Source: Streptomyces europaeiscabiei
GTDB lineage: Bacteria > Actinomycetota > Actinomycetes > Streptomycetales > Streptomycetaceae
Assembly (NCBI RefSeq): GCF_036346855.1
Contig: NZ_CP107841.1
Span: 6,576,001 to 6,640,000, forward strand
Reading direction: 5' to 3'
Length of the DNA stretch: 64,000 bases
A program made the position numbers and the translations under genes. Position 1 is the first letter of the stretch, and every line of letters starts with the position of its first letter. Positions 17,171 through 23,837 of this stretch are shown here, in pieces. The notes beneath the pieces are model-generated. The model did not search any database, was not told where the DNA came from, and was given only the letters and a program-made list of their open reading frames with translations.

Positions 17171-19165
17171 CTAGTCCCAGGTGATGTTTGACGTTCTGGT
17201 CCCAGATGATGCTTGACGGTGGGCCTAGACAACATCGGAAACCTTGTAGGGCTTGTTCGCCTTGACGTGGCGGACGGGAATGTCGGTCGTGCGCCGGATG
17301 ACCCGGACCTGCCCGTCCAGCTCGACGGTGATCGTCGTCTCAGACACGTGCACGGTCACCGTCTGGCCTGCGTACGGGCGGCCGAGGGAGACGCTCTGGC
17401 GGCAGACCATGATCGTGCCCACAGCACTGATCCGCCGCTGCACCCGCACCGGCTCGATGCCCGGCCGCGGTGGCGGTCCGGCCGGACGCAGGCCCCGCAG
17501 CCGACGCACTTCCTCTCCGGTCAGCGGGTTGGGCCGCACCCGCAGGAGTTCTCGCGAGGATGGGTCGAAGAACGACAGCGTCTCGTCGTCGAGGCGGATG
17601 CCCACCTGGCGGCCGCCGAGGATCTCCGCGGCCAGCACCTGGCGCCCGGCCAGGCCCACCAGGCCGCTGTTGTTCACGACCCGGTCCACCTCGAACGCCA
17701 TCCCCTCACCGGCAGGCAGCGGGGCCGGTCCGGCCGCACGGCCGCCCCGGACAGCCAGCCGTCCCAGGTCAGCCACCGACAGGTGCGACCGCACGCTCTT
17801 GATCCGCGTCCCAGCGATCAGCAGATGGATCACCGACGTGTCCGCCCAGAACGTCACCGTCAGCCCCGAACGGGCCGGACCCAGCCAAAACTGCTTGCCC
17901 GCCACCTGCAGATTCCCACTCGCAGGCACCACCCGATCGAACTCCACCGGCCCACCGGGCTCCACCGCCGCGGCCGGGACCACCTCAGGCAGGGCGGCGG
18001 GCACAGCCGAGGCTTCAGCCGGAGCCGGAGCCGGAGCCGGGTCCGGGTCCGCTGGAGGTGTCCGCTGCTGCGGCACCAGCGCCAGCACTCCGGGAATCTT
18101 CAGCCCCAGCATGTCCCGCTCCTCCTCGGGCACCGGGGTGAACCGGTCTCCCGGAGACTGCATGTCCAAGGCCTGATGCGGACGCATCGAGTTGTATTCC
18201 TGCACCCAACGATCCAGTGCCGCCTGGGCCGCTTCGATGCTCTCAAACGCGCCGCAGTCGTCGAGGAGTTCACGCCGCAGCGTCTGATGGAACCGCTCGA
18301 CCTTGCCCGTCGTGGTCGGCGACGCCGGCTGCGTCAGCCGATGCGCGATCCCGTTCTCCCGGCAGATCCGGTCGAACAGCACCTCACCGCCCTGCCCGAA
18401 CCGGTCGGTGAACTGCTTGCCGTTGTCGGTCAGCACCTCTTCCGGCACCCCGAACCTCCGCAGGGCCCCCGCGAACGCCGCACAGACCGCCCGACCGGTC
18501 GCCCGCTCCACCACCGACGCGATCACGCAGAACCGGGAATGATCGTCCACCCCGGTCACGACTTTGGCCTCGGTCAGCTCACCGGTCACCGTGTTGACCA
18601 GCATCACGCCGCCGACGATGTCCATCTGCCACAACTGCATCGGCCGGTCCCGCTGCCAGCGCTTGTAATCCGACCGCTTCCGCCGCCGCACCCCCGGCTC
18701 CACCAGACCGTGACGGACCAGGATCCGATACACAGTCATCCGTGACGGCAGCGGGCTCACCGCCCCGGACCGCTCCAGCGCATGAGCGATCCGCCGCGGA
18801 CCCCAGCGAGGGTGCTTGCGCCGCAGCTCGCACACGGCCGTCTCCACCTCGGCGGAGGCCTGATGCGGACACGAGGCCGGCCTGCGTGACCGGTCCGCCA
18901 GCCCCGCCAGGCCCGAGGCGGCATACCTCGACTTCCACCCGCTCACCGTCTGCCGCGACACCCCCAGCGACGCGGCGATCTCCGTCACCGTCGCGCCCGC
19001 CAGCACCGCGAGCACAGCCCGGTATCTCTGCTCGACAACCGACAACTCCACCAGAGCCAATCCCGGCCTCCCGCCACACGCCACAACAACGTGCACAGAA
19101 AAGCCGATCACGGCCACCGTCAACCATCAGCTGGGATCGAAGTGTCAAGCATCTCCCGGGACCGG
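17171..19165 (-). mobile_element. IS481-type insertion sequence, 1995 bp
   Basis: The element is bounded by exact 21-bp direct repeats. Its ends are imperfect inverted repeats: the left end (17171-17192) and the reverse complement of the right end (19144-19165) agree at 17 of 22 positions, both carrying GTCCC...GATG.TTGAC. The left end contains a second copy of the motif (GTCCCAGATGATGCTTGAC, 17199-17217), so it holds two transposase-binding-like sites in tandem. It carries one transposase gene. It sits inside the integrated element, downstream of the GntR gene, and interrupts no recognisable gene. Confidence 0.75.
17225..19060 (-). CDS. IS481-family DDE transposase with extended C-terminus
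   Basis: About 611 aa from TTG 19060 (GGGAGG upstream); an in-frame TTG at 19123 would add 21 residues. The N-terminal helix-turn-helix (VTEIAASLGVSRQTVSGWKSRY) and a HTH_29/leucine-rich region precede an rve/DDE core with D in LWQMDIVGG, D in EVLTDNGKQF and E in GKVERFHQTLRRE. After the core comes a Pro/Ala-rich linker and a C-terminal domain of about 230 residues with two similar halves (VNNSGLVGLAGRQVL and ISAVGTIMVCRQSVSLG, both preceding a beta-rich unit). The family is usually 300-400 aa, so this is a long variant. The reading frame is intact. Confidence 0.88.
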   Translation of the reverse strand: MALVELSVVEQRYRAVLAVLAGATVTEIAASLGVSRQTVSGWKSRYAASGLAGLADRSRRPASCPHQASAEVETAVCELRRKHPRWGPRRIAHALERSGAVSPLPSRMTVYRILVRHGLVEPGVRRRKRSDYKRWQRDRPMQLWQMDIVGGVMLVNTVTGELTEAKVVTGVDDHSRFCVIASVVERATGRAVCAAFAGALRRFGVPEEVLTDNGKQFTDRFGQGGEVLFDRICRENGIAHRLTQPASPTTTGKVERFHQTLRRELLDDCGAFESIEAAQAALDRWVQEYNSMRPHQALDMQSPGDRFTPVPEEERDMLGLKIPGVLALVPQQRTPPADPDPAPAPAPAEASAVPAALPEVVPAAAVEPGGPVEFDRVVPASGNLQVAGKQFWLGPARSGLTVTFWADTSVIHLLIAGTRIKSVRSHLSVADLGRLAVRGGRAAGPAPLPAGEGMAFEVDRVVNNSGLVGLAGRQVLAAEILGGRQVGIRLDDETLSFFDPSSRELLRVRPNPLTGEEVRRLRGLRPAGPPPRPGIEPVRVQRRISAVGTIMVCRQSVSLGRPYAGQTVTVHVSETTITVELDGQVRVIRRTTDIPVRHVKANKPYKVSDVV

Positions 19166-19186
19166 ACACCGGGTCGCCAGGGGTGT
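19166..19186. repeat. right copy of 21-bp direct repeat flanking the IS
   Basis: Identical to 17150-17170 and directly abutting the right inverted repeat of the IS481-type element. Confidence 0.7.
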
Positions 19187-19779
19187 GCGTTCAGATTTTC
19201 TCTTCGAGGTTCAAGGCGGGCCCCGCCCGCGTTGGCTGGCCGCCGTCGCTGACAAACCCGCCGTTCAATCGGGAGGCCGACTACGCCGCAGGTGGCGAGC
19301 CGCCCCCCGGCAGTCGGGGGTGATCCGGGGCTGCCAGAGCGGCAATCTGCCTGGTCACCGGGGCTGACCGTAACGGGGCTCCTGGCAGAGCAAGTTGTCG
19401 CCCACGACCGTCCTACGGCCGGATCGCAGGCACAGGGCCGGCCAGGGGGGCCGACCCTTCATATCCGTCACCGGGCTCACCGAGGGCGGTGGCCGGCGTC
19501 GTCTCCAGCGGGGAGCGAAGCTCCCAGCGCCCTACCATCAGCCGGTCCCTCTCCGACCCGACTTCGGAACATGCACTCGGCCGTTCGCCGGGCTGGCGTC
19601 GGCTTCCTGCGCGTACCCGCCCCCGGGCAGGCCACCAGCCCAAGATCCCGACAATGCCTGCGAGGATCGGCGCACGCGCGTTCGGAGATCGGCTCCGTGG
19701 GGTGAAGCCCGGTGCCAGCACGGGTCGGCCCCCGTATGCTGGCCTTGGTAGTCACATCCCGTCCTGGTGGAGGTCCCCG
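19187..19779. other. 593-bp non-coding stretch inside the integrated element
   Basis: I see no coding frame with a credible start or domain. The region carries short inverted GC-rich patches (for example GGCGGGCCCCGCCCG near 19215) and ends with the promoter and ribosome binding site (GGTGGAGG, 19766-19773) of the toxin-antitoxin pair. An element replication origin could lie here, but nothing proves it. Confidence 0.3.
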
Positions 19780-19977
19780 ATGAGCACACCCGACGCGGAG
19801 TACTCCGGCTACCCACCGCTTCGGCCTCGCGTTTCGGTCGAGGAACTGCTGGCCGCGAAGAACACCCAGCCGATCCGGTCCCTGGACGACCTCGCCGCCG
19901 ACACCTTCGAGTCGGACGAGGAACTGGAGGAGTTCCTGGCCTTCACGTACGGCGAGCGTCACCGCGACGTCGCCTGA
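19780..19977 (+). CDS. antitoxin-like small protein upstream of PIN toxin
   Basis: 65 aa from ATG 19780 with GGTGGAGG six bases upstream. The protein is acidic, especially at the C-terminus (DDLAADTFESDEELEEFLAF), with a conserved-looking N-terminal YPPLRPRVSVEELLAAKNTQPIRS. It is followed nine bases later by a PIN-domain gene, so it is probably the neutralising partner. Similar small acidic proteins precede PIN genes on actinomycete elements. No DNA-binding motif is obvious. Confidence 0.7.
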   Translation: MSTPDAEYSGYPPLRPRVSVEELLAAKNTQPIRSLDDLAADTFESDEELEEFLAFTYGERHRDVA

Positions 19978-19986
19978 GCCGCCGCC

Positions 19987-20391
19987 GTGCAACCCGTCAT
20001 CCTCGACACCGACGTCGCCTCGCTGTCCCACAAGCGCAAGCTCACCGGCCCGCTCGCCACCAGGCTGATCGGACGCAAGCCGCTGATCACCTTCGTGACT
20101 TTCGGCGAACTGACCAAGTGGACCGAGATCCGCCACTGGGGCACCCGCAGTCGCCAGGAACTCGCCGACTGGCTCTCCGGCATCCCGATCCTGCCCGGCG
20201 ACGAAGCCGTCGCCGCAACCTGGGGCCGCCTGTCAGCCGCAGGCATCCAGCGCGGACGACCACGCCCGATCAACGACATGTGGATCGCGGCCTGCGCCCT
20301 CACCTACGACCTGCCGCTGGCCACGCTCAACCTCAAGGACTACGAGGACTTCCGAACCCACCACGGTCTGCGCATCCTCGGCACGGAGTAG
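19987..20391 (+). CDS. VapC-like PIN-domain ribonuclease toxin
   Basis: 134 aa from GTG 19987. The PIN acidic residues are in place: D in VILDTDVASL, E in FVTFGELTKW, D in INDMWIAACAL and D in LNLKDYEDF. VapC-type toxins are Mg-dependent RNases that cut tRNA or rRNA. With the acidic protein upstream this makes a type II toxin-antitoxin unit, a common stabilising cargo of integrative elements. Confidence 0.85.
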   Translation: MQPVILDTDVASLSHKRKLTGPLATRLIGRKPLITFVTFGELTKWTEIRHWGTRSRQELADWLSGIPILPGDEAVAATWGRLSAAGIQRGRPRPINDMWIAACALTYDLPLATLNLKDYEDFRTHHGLRILGTE

Positions 20392-20710
20392 CCGTCGGCG
20401 CAGCCGGACCGGGCTCCCGGACGAGGCAGCGGCCCGTAACCAGGTTGACAAGAAACGGGCTGTTGGCGTGTCGCCTCCGACGGGGAATGAATCCAGCCCC
20501 TCCGAGCGGCGAGCCCGCTTGCCCCGGCCCCGCACTGCCGGACCGGCGGACGGCCGAGCCGCCGCGAGGCCCCAGCCCTGCCTGAGGGGTCAAGACCCTT
20601 GACGGCAGTAGTGACGGCAACAAACACGAACAACCCCGGCCGACCCCGCACCTCAGCGAACTGCCGAGTATCACTTGACCTGCGAAAACGCAGGTGGGGA
20701 GGGGGTGCGT
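20392..20710. other. non-coding stretch with arm-like repeat, right end of the integrated element
   Basis: No gene seen. TTGACGGCAGTAGTGACGGC (20599-20618) is a near copy of the sequence beside the integrase stop at 13119-13140 and marks the likely right end of the element. A small hairpin, ACCTGCG-AAAA-CGCAGGT, lies at 20678-20695. The DNA then passes into the tail of a HINT-domain coding region at about 20711. Confidence 0.45.
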
Positions 20711-21104
20711 AGCACACGTCTGTGTGCAGGCGGGGGAGACGCCGGTTCTAGTTCACAATAGCAACTGTTCCGGCATCGGCCGTGAATTGATTGGTGGGCA
20801 AGAGTAGTTCCATATCATTCACGGTGACAGAACGGGTGGCGGACATAAATGGCCCGGACAGCCTGGGAAGACCGTGTTTCCGCGCGGCTGGGACACCGAC
20901 AAGATCCTTGATGGAATTGCCGATGTGGCGACCAGTCCCAACAGTGTTAGGACGCAACAGACAGGCCGAGCTGGAGCCCTGTATACGAGGAATGGGGATC
21001 CGTCGCGGTGGAAGGTTGAGGGAGTAGTGGACGGCGTGAACATCAGGGTCATTTATGAACCTGCAACGGACCGAATTGTGACCGGCTTCCCGTACCAGCC
21101 CTGA
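20711..21104 (+). pseudogene. displaced polymorphic toxin tip: HINT tail plus EndoU nuclease, one in-frame amber stop
   Basis: Frame-reading from 20730 gives AGETPVLVHNSNCSG, the same HINT ending as the RHS protein, then GIGRELIGGQE, a TAG at 20805-20807, and in the same frame FHIIHGDRTGGGHKW, GKTVFPRGWDTDKI and GVNIRVIYEPATDRIVTGFPYQP. The latter is a full bacterial EndoU ribonuclease domain with its His-containing HGDxTGGGH motif. Upstream homology stops near 20711, where the HINT frame is also shifted by one base, so no carrier or secretion part exists. This is an orphan C-terminal module, a former or spare tip of the RHS toxin. An internal start (GTG 20874) would drop the catalytic His region. 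The immunity gene follows after ten bases. Confidence 0.85.
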
Positions 21105-21114
21105 TGGAGGTGCA

Positions 21115-21372
21115 GTGGAAGCTGTAGAGTACGAATCCAAGATCGAAGAACTGTTAGAGGAGTCTCCCATCGCTGCACCCTCGGTCGCAGTCGATGTGCG
21201 CGACCTTCTGACGGCCGGCGAGTTCGCCCTAGCTTTCGACACTATGTGCTCATGGATTTACGAGGACGAGTTGTCGATTAGTGAAGAGTATTACGAGCGA
21301 CTTGTTCAACTGTCGGAAGATCTTGGATCTCGCGATCTGATCGCGCGAATGCGTGAGCTGGTGACGGGATAA
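21115..21372 (+). CDS. MafI-like immunity protein for the EndoU toxin
   Basis: 85 aa from GTG 21115 with GGAGG at 21106-21110. The protein is acidic and helical (MEAVEYESKIEELLEESP... LLTAGEFALAFDTMCSWIYEDELSISEEYYERLVQLSEDLG), matching the MafI family of immunity proteins in fold pattern: an N-terminal helix, then xAGExxLAxxxLxxWxxED. It starts ten bases after the toxin stop. Codon 14 is a TTA, read in Streptomyces only by the bldA tRNA, so translation may be developmentally limited. The gene appears intact even though the toxin frame is broken. Confidence 0.7.
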   Translation: MEAVEYESKIEELLEESPIAAPSVAVDVRDLLTAGEFALAFDTMCSWIYEDELSISEEYYERLVQLSEDLGSRDLIARMRELVTG

Positions 21373-21455
21373 TAGCTGAGTGTGTTCCTCCCACTTCGAT
21401 TGGGTCGCGTTGTGATCGTCTGATGTGCTCGAGTGGAGTGAGCGACCGCAAATCT

Positions 21456-21488
21456 GAAGCCCCGCCAGATGCGTCCTGGCGGGGCTTC
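21456..21488 (+). terminator. terminator of the displaced EndoU/immunity module
   Basis: A 13-bp stem, GAAGCCCCGCCAG (21456-21468) with its complement at 21476-21488. It is almost identical to the hairpin at 13076-13108 behind the RHS immunity gene, including eight bases ahead of it. Confidence 0.75.
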
Positions 21489-21513
21489 TGTGGTGGGTAC
21501 GGCAGTAGTTGAC

Positions 21514-21659
21514 GCAGCGGACGGCTGCTTTGGCGGGTGGGTCGGCAATGTGATCGCTGTCCGTGGGAGCGGGCGGCCTTGCGAATTGTCGACGATGAGG
21601 TCAACAGCTCGACGCAAGTGGTCGTTTGAGGTGTGGGGATATGCCTCGCCGCGTCGCAT
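21514..21659 (-). pseudogene. decayed 3' end of an integrase gene
   Basis: On the minus strand one frame reads AYPHTSNDHLRRAVDLIVD and a second, after a frameshift, DSDHIADPPAKAAVR. These line up with the end of the intact integrase at 13142: YAHVRLRLQRKAIDTLSTA and NSDCDDPPPGTAFIR. It lies at the same distance from the shared terminator as the intact integrase does from its copy. It overlaps the 3' end of the DUF397 gene. The match is by eye and short, so moderate confidence only. Confidence 0.5.
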
Positions 21660-21816
21660 GGAGCAGGGCGGTGAGTTCCCGGGGCTGGAAGTTCAGAGTG
21701 ACCGTCGGGTCGTCGGACTCGCGGAGGTGGATCGTTCCGTCAGGGGCGGGGGCCAGCTCTATGCAGTTGCTGGCCTCGCTGCTGAACGAAGACTTCTGCC
21801 AATGGGGTTCAGGCAT
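21601..21816 (-). CDS. DUF397 domain protein
   Basis: 71 aa: WQKSSFSSEASNCIELAPAPDGTIHLRESDDPTVTLNFQPRELTALL is a complete DUF397 domain (xxKSSxSxxxxNCVEVA...RDS...). These small proteins are encoded next to XRE/DUF5753 regulators in Streptomyces and are thought to work with them in development or antibiotic control. It lies 11 bp beyond the XRE gene in the same operon. The last 20 residues (RRGISPHLKRPLASSC) are read from DNA that also resembles an integrase remnant, so the C-terminus may have been changed by an insertion. Confidence 0.85.
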   Translation of the reverse strand: MPEPHWQKSSFSSEASNCIELAPAPDGTIHLRESDDPTVTLNFQPRELTALLHATRRGISPHLKRPLASSC

Positions 21817-21827
21817 GAGGTGGCCTT

Positions 21828-22679
21828 TCAGAGGTTTGCGATCAAGGTGTGGATGAACTCGCGGGAGGGGTCGGGTCCGAGCGACAGGTTCTCCATGCGG
21901 CCCATGATCGTCCGGTACTTTACCAATTGAGCCTCTGCGTGCAGGAATTCGGAGCCGTGTTCCGTATCGAGTTGCACGGTGTCCAGCTGGGGATGCGGTC
22001 CTTCGGCGATGACCACGGTCTGACCTGCACCGGGGAAGATTCCCGCTGCGAACGGGAGCACGAGGACCGCCACGTGCTCACGCTCACTCATCTCGGCGAT
22101 GTGTGCCAGTTGTTTACGCATGACTTCGGGGCCACCGAACTGCATGCGCAAGGCCGCCTCGTGGATGATCCCTGTGTACGGCTTCGGGCCGTCCGCATAG
22201 AGGACGCCTTGGCGCTTGATGCGGTGGGAAAGGCGGTGCTCGATCAAGGGTGGCGAGAGCGCCGGGACGTTCTGCTGGAAAACGAGGCGGCCGTAGTCCG
22301 GTGTCTGGAGTAGTCCCGGCAGGTGTGTGAACTGGACTGTGCGGAGCGCTGTCGCGCGCTCCTCCATTTCCGACAGGTCCAGCAGGACCGGTGGCAGAAG
22401 GTCGCGGTAGTCGTCCCACCAGTTGCGGGAGCGGCTTGCGGTCATGGCGGCCAGCGCCTCGACGTACGGCTCGTCGTCGCAGTCGTACCCAAGTGCGAAC
22501 GCTCGAACGCGATCGGCGCTGACGCCGAATCTCCCGGACTCGATGTTGCTGATCCGGGCTGGATCGACGCCCAGTTTCTGACCCGCCGCACGAGTGGACA
22601 GGTCGGCGCGCTCGCGTAGTTTGCGCAGCTCAGCGCCTAGTCGTTGCTGCCTGGCAGTGGCTGTGGGCCTCGGTGGCAC
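21828..22679 (-). CDS. XRE-family regulator with DUF5753 domain
   Basis: 283 aa. Residues about 12-70 form a Cro/C1 helix-turn-helix (LGAELRKLRERADLSTRAAGQKLGVDPARISNIESGRFGVSADRVRAF). The rest is the DUF5753 sensor-like domain (WWDDYRDLLPPVLLDLSEMEERATALRTVQ... VAVLVLPFAAGIFPGAGQTVVI...FLHAEAQLVKYRTIMGRME). Forms the usual pair with the DUF397 gene downstream and is divergent from an ATP-binding protein gene, the common Streptomyces regulatory triad. Its targets are unknown. Confidence 0.9.
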   Translation of the reverse strand: MPPRPTATARQQRLGAELRKLRERADLSTRAAGQKLGVDPARISNIESGRFGVSADRVRAFALGYDCDDEPYVEALAAMTASRSRNWWDDYRDLLPPVLLDLSEMEERATALRTVQFTHLPGLLQTPDYGRLVFQQNVPALSPPLIEHRLSHRIKRQGVLYADGPKPYTGIIHEAALRMQFGGPEVMRKQLAHIAEMSEREHVAVLVLPFAAGIFPGAGQTVVIAEGPHPQLDTVQLDTEHGSEFLHAEAQLVKYRTIMGRMENLSLGPDPSREFIHTLIANL

Positions 22680-22908
22680 ATCTGCTCCTCTTCAGGAAGT
22701 TTCCGTGTTCGGTAGCAGTATTGTAGTCGCCTGCTTTACGGTTGGTATCACACCAACTACCTACCGTGACATGACGTTCCCGGAAGTGCACCGCCCCTGC
22801 CTGCCCATGCAGAGCAGCGACTCGGCGGCAGAGCCACCGCACGCGTCACCCGACTGCCGCCCCTCTGTCCCCTATCCAATCCCCGTATCTCAAAGAGGAG
22901 TTACGGTC

Positions 22909-23361
22909 ATGACCGAACTCGCCCTGAACGCCCACTTCGCAGCCTCCCCGCTCGACACCGACTGGGAGTACGCCCTCCGAATCCCCCACTCGCCTCTCGG
23001 TCCCGGCATCGTCCGCGCCCATGTGCGAGCCGTACTCACCCGCTACCGGGCCGATCCCACCGTCCTCGACAATGCCCAACTCGTCGCCTCCGAGCTGGTC
23101 ACGAACTCCCTTGTTCATACGAGGGATTCGGTCGCTGTACGGCTTCTACGCGCCGATGGGCGGCTGCGGCTGAGCGTGTGGGACAGCAGCCCGTGTCTGC
23201 CGCGCGAAAGGCCGGGGCCAGGGCTCGACGCCGAAAGCGGGCGGGGGCTGTTGCTGTCGAGGGCGTGCGCCGACGAGTGGGGGCATTGCCTCGTCGTCAA
23301 CGGGCGCCGTAGCGGCGGTGGCGAGGAGGTGTGGGCGGAGTGGCGTTTCCTGGGCGTATAG
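22909..23361 (+). CDS. ATP-binding protein of the anti-sigma/histidine-kinase-like (HATPase_c_2) type
   Basis: 150 aa from ATG 22909, chosen because AAAGAGGAG ends eight bases upstream; the frame is open further upstream without a ribosome binding site. VLDNAQLVASELVTNSLVHTRD is the N-box (E-N-x-x-x-H), and LSVWDSSPCLP and ESGRGLLLSRACADEWG are the G1 and G2 boxes of RsbW/SpoIIAB-like GHKL ATPases. The protein lacks a sensor and probably binds a regulator or sigma factor. It is divergent from the XRE gene. Confidence 0.88.
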   Translation: MTELALNAHFAASPLDTDWEYALRIPHSPLGPGIVRAHVRAVLTRYRADPTVLDNAQLVASELVTNSLVHTRDSVAVRLLRADGRLRLSVWDSSPCLPRERPGPGLDAESGRGLLLSRACADEWGHCLVVNGRRSGGGEEVWAEWRFLGV

Positions 23362-23363
23362 GC

Positions 23364-23402
23364 GAGGGGGCCGCCCGTTCTCGGAAAACGGGCGGCCCCC
23401 TC
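23364..23402 (+). terminator. terminator after the ATP-binding protein gene
   Basis: A perfect 16-bp stem (23364-23379 with 23387-23402) and a 7-base loop, beginning three bases after the stop codon. Confidence 0.85.
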
Positions 23403-23407
23403 AGGAA

Positions 23408-23515
23408 CTATGGCTTCGAGATCGGGAGAAGCGCGGTGCGTGGTCCGCTGTGCCAGGTCTCGCAGCCGCCCACCCGGCGGCTGCTCACGGCGATGTCATC
23501 TCGGGGTGACTGGAT
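23408..23515 (-). pseudogene. C-terminal scrap of a Cip1-like secreted protein gene
   Basis: The minus strand reads DDIAVSSRRVGGCETWHSG before a stop, matching the end of the intact secreted protein at 24252 (DDIAVSTRRVGGCSS). The DNA at 23462-23500 and 24261-24299 agrees at roughly 34 of 39 positions. Everything upstream of DDIAV is lost and replaced by the HINT remnant. Confidence 0.5.
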
Positions 23516-23837
23516 CGAAGCGGCGGCCTTGAGCCGGGCATGACCCTGCTCAGCGACGAAGGCGCCAAAGCCCTCGTGACCGGCAACGCTGCCTACATGC
23601 AGCACGCACGGACGTACAAGCTCACCGTCGCTGATCTGCACACCTACTATGTGCTGGCCGGGGACAACACCGGTCCTGGTCCATAACTCCACTTGCCCGG
23701 CGATCTCGATGGACGAAGCCGGGTCGAAGGTGGCCGCCTTCGTCGGCGGGAAGGACGGGTTGTCATCTCCGGAAGCGGCGGCCAATCCGCAGATTCCGAT
23801 CGACATGAGCACCGTCAGACGTGGGGACATTCCGTGA
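23509..23837 (+). pseudogene. third toxin module remnant: broken HINT domain and truncated tip
   Basis: From 23509 the DNA closely matches the HINT end of the RHS gene (about 12115-12300): LEPGMTLLSDEGA, YMQHARTYKLTVADLHTYYVLAGDN. At least two frameshifts are visible, one near 23520-23530 and one missing base after GGGGACAACACC (near 23676), which throws the frame out just before TPVLVHNSTC. The restored frame continues NSTCPAISMDEAGSKVAAFVGG... and stops at 23837. The tip is only about 50 residues, with no recognisable catalytic motif, and is probably truncated by deletion. There is no carrier region. Confidence 0.8.

Larger units (their letters stand above)
13111..20622. mobile_element. integrated pSAM2-like element (AICE type), transfer genes absent
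   Basis: The gene set is tyrosine integrase, excisionase and RepSA-like initiator in one minus-strand operon, facing a GntR-type regulator; this is the core of actinomycete integrative and conjugative elements. A PIN-domain toxin-antitoxin pair and an IS481-type IS ride along. No FtsK/SpoIIIE-like tra, spd or pra gene is visible, so the element is probably stranded or must be mobilised in trans. The proposed left end carries ACGGCAGTAGTTGAC next to the integrase stop (13120-13134) and the proposed right end a near copy (TTGACGGCAGTAGT, 20599-20612). No tRNA gene is present at either end, and the attachment core could not be fixed. Confidence 0.5.

Noticed and set aside
16374..20710. A conjugation gene (FtsK/SpoIIIE-type tra) in the integrated element
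   Set aside because: No frame in this interval shows a Walker A motif or the length of a Tra protein. Coding content is the regulator, the transposase and the toxin-antitoxin pair.
20874..21104. Separate short gene starting at GTG 20874
   Set aside because: It would remove the HGDxTGGGH part of the EndoU domain, has no ribosome site, and the frame clearly continues upstream to the HINT tail apart from one amber codon.
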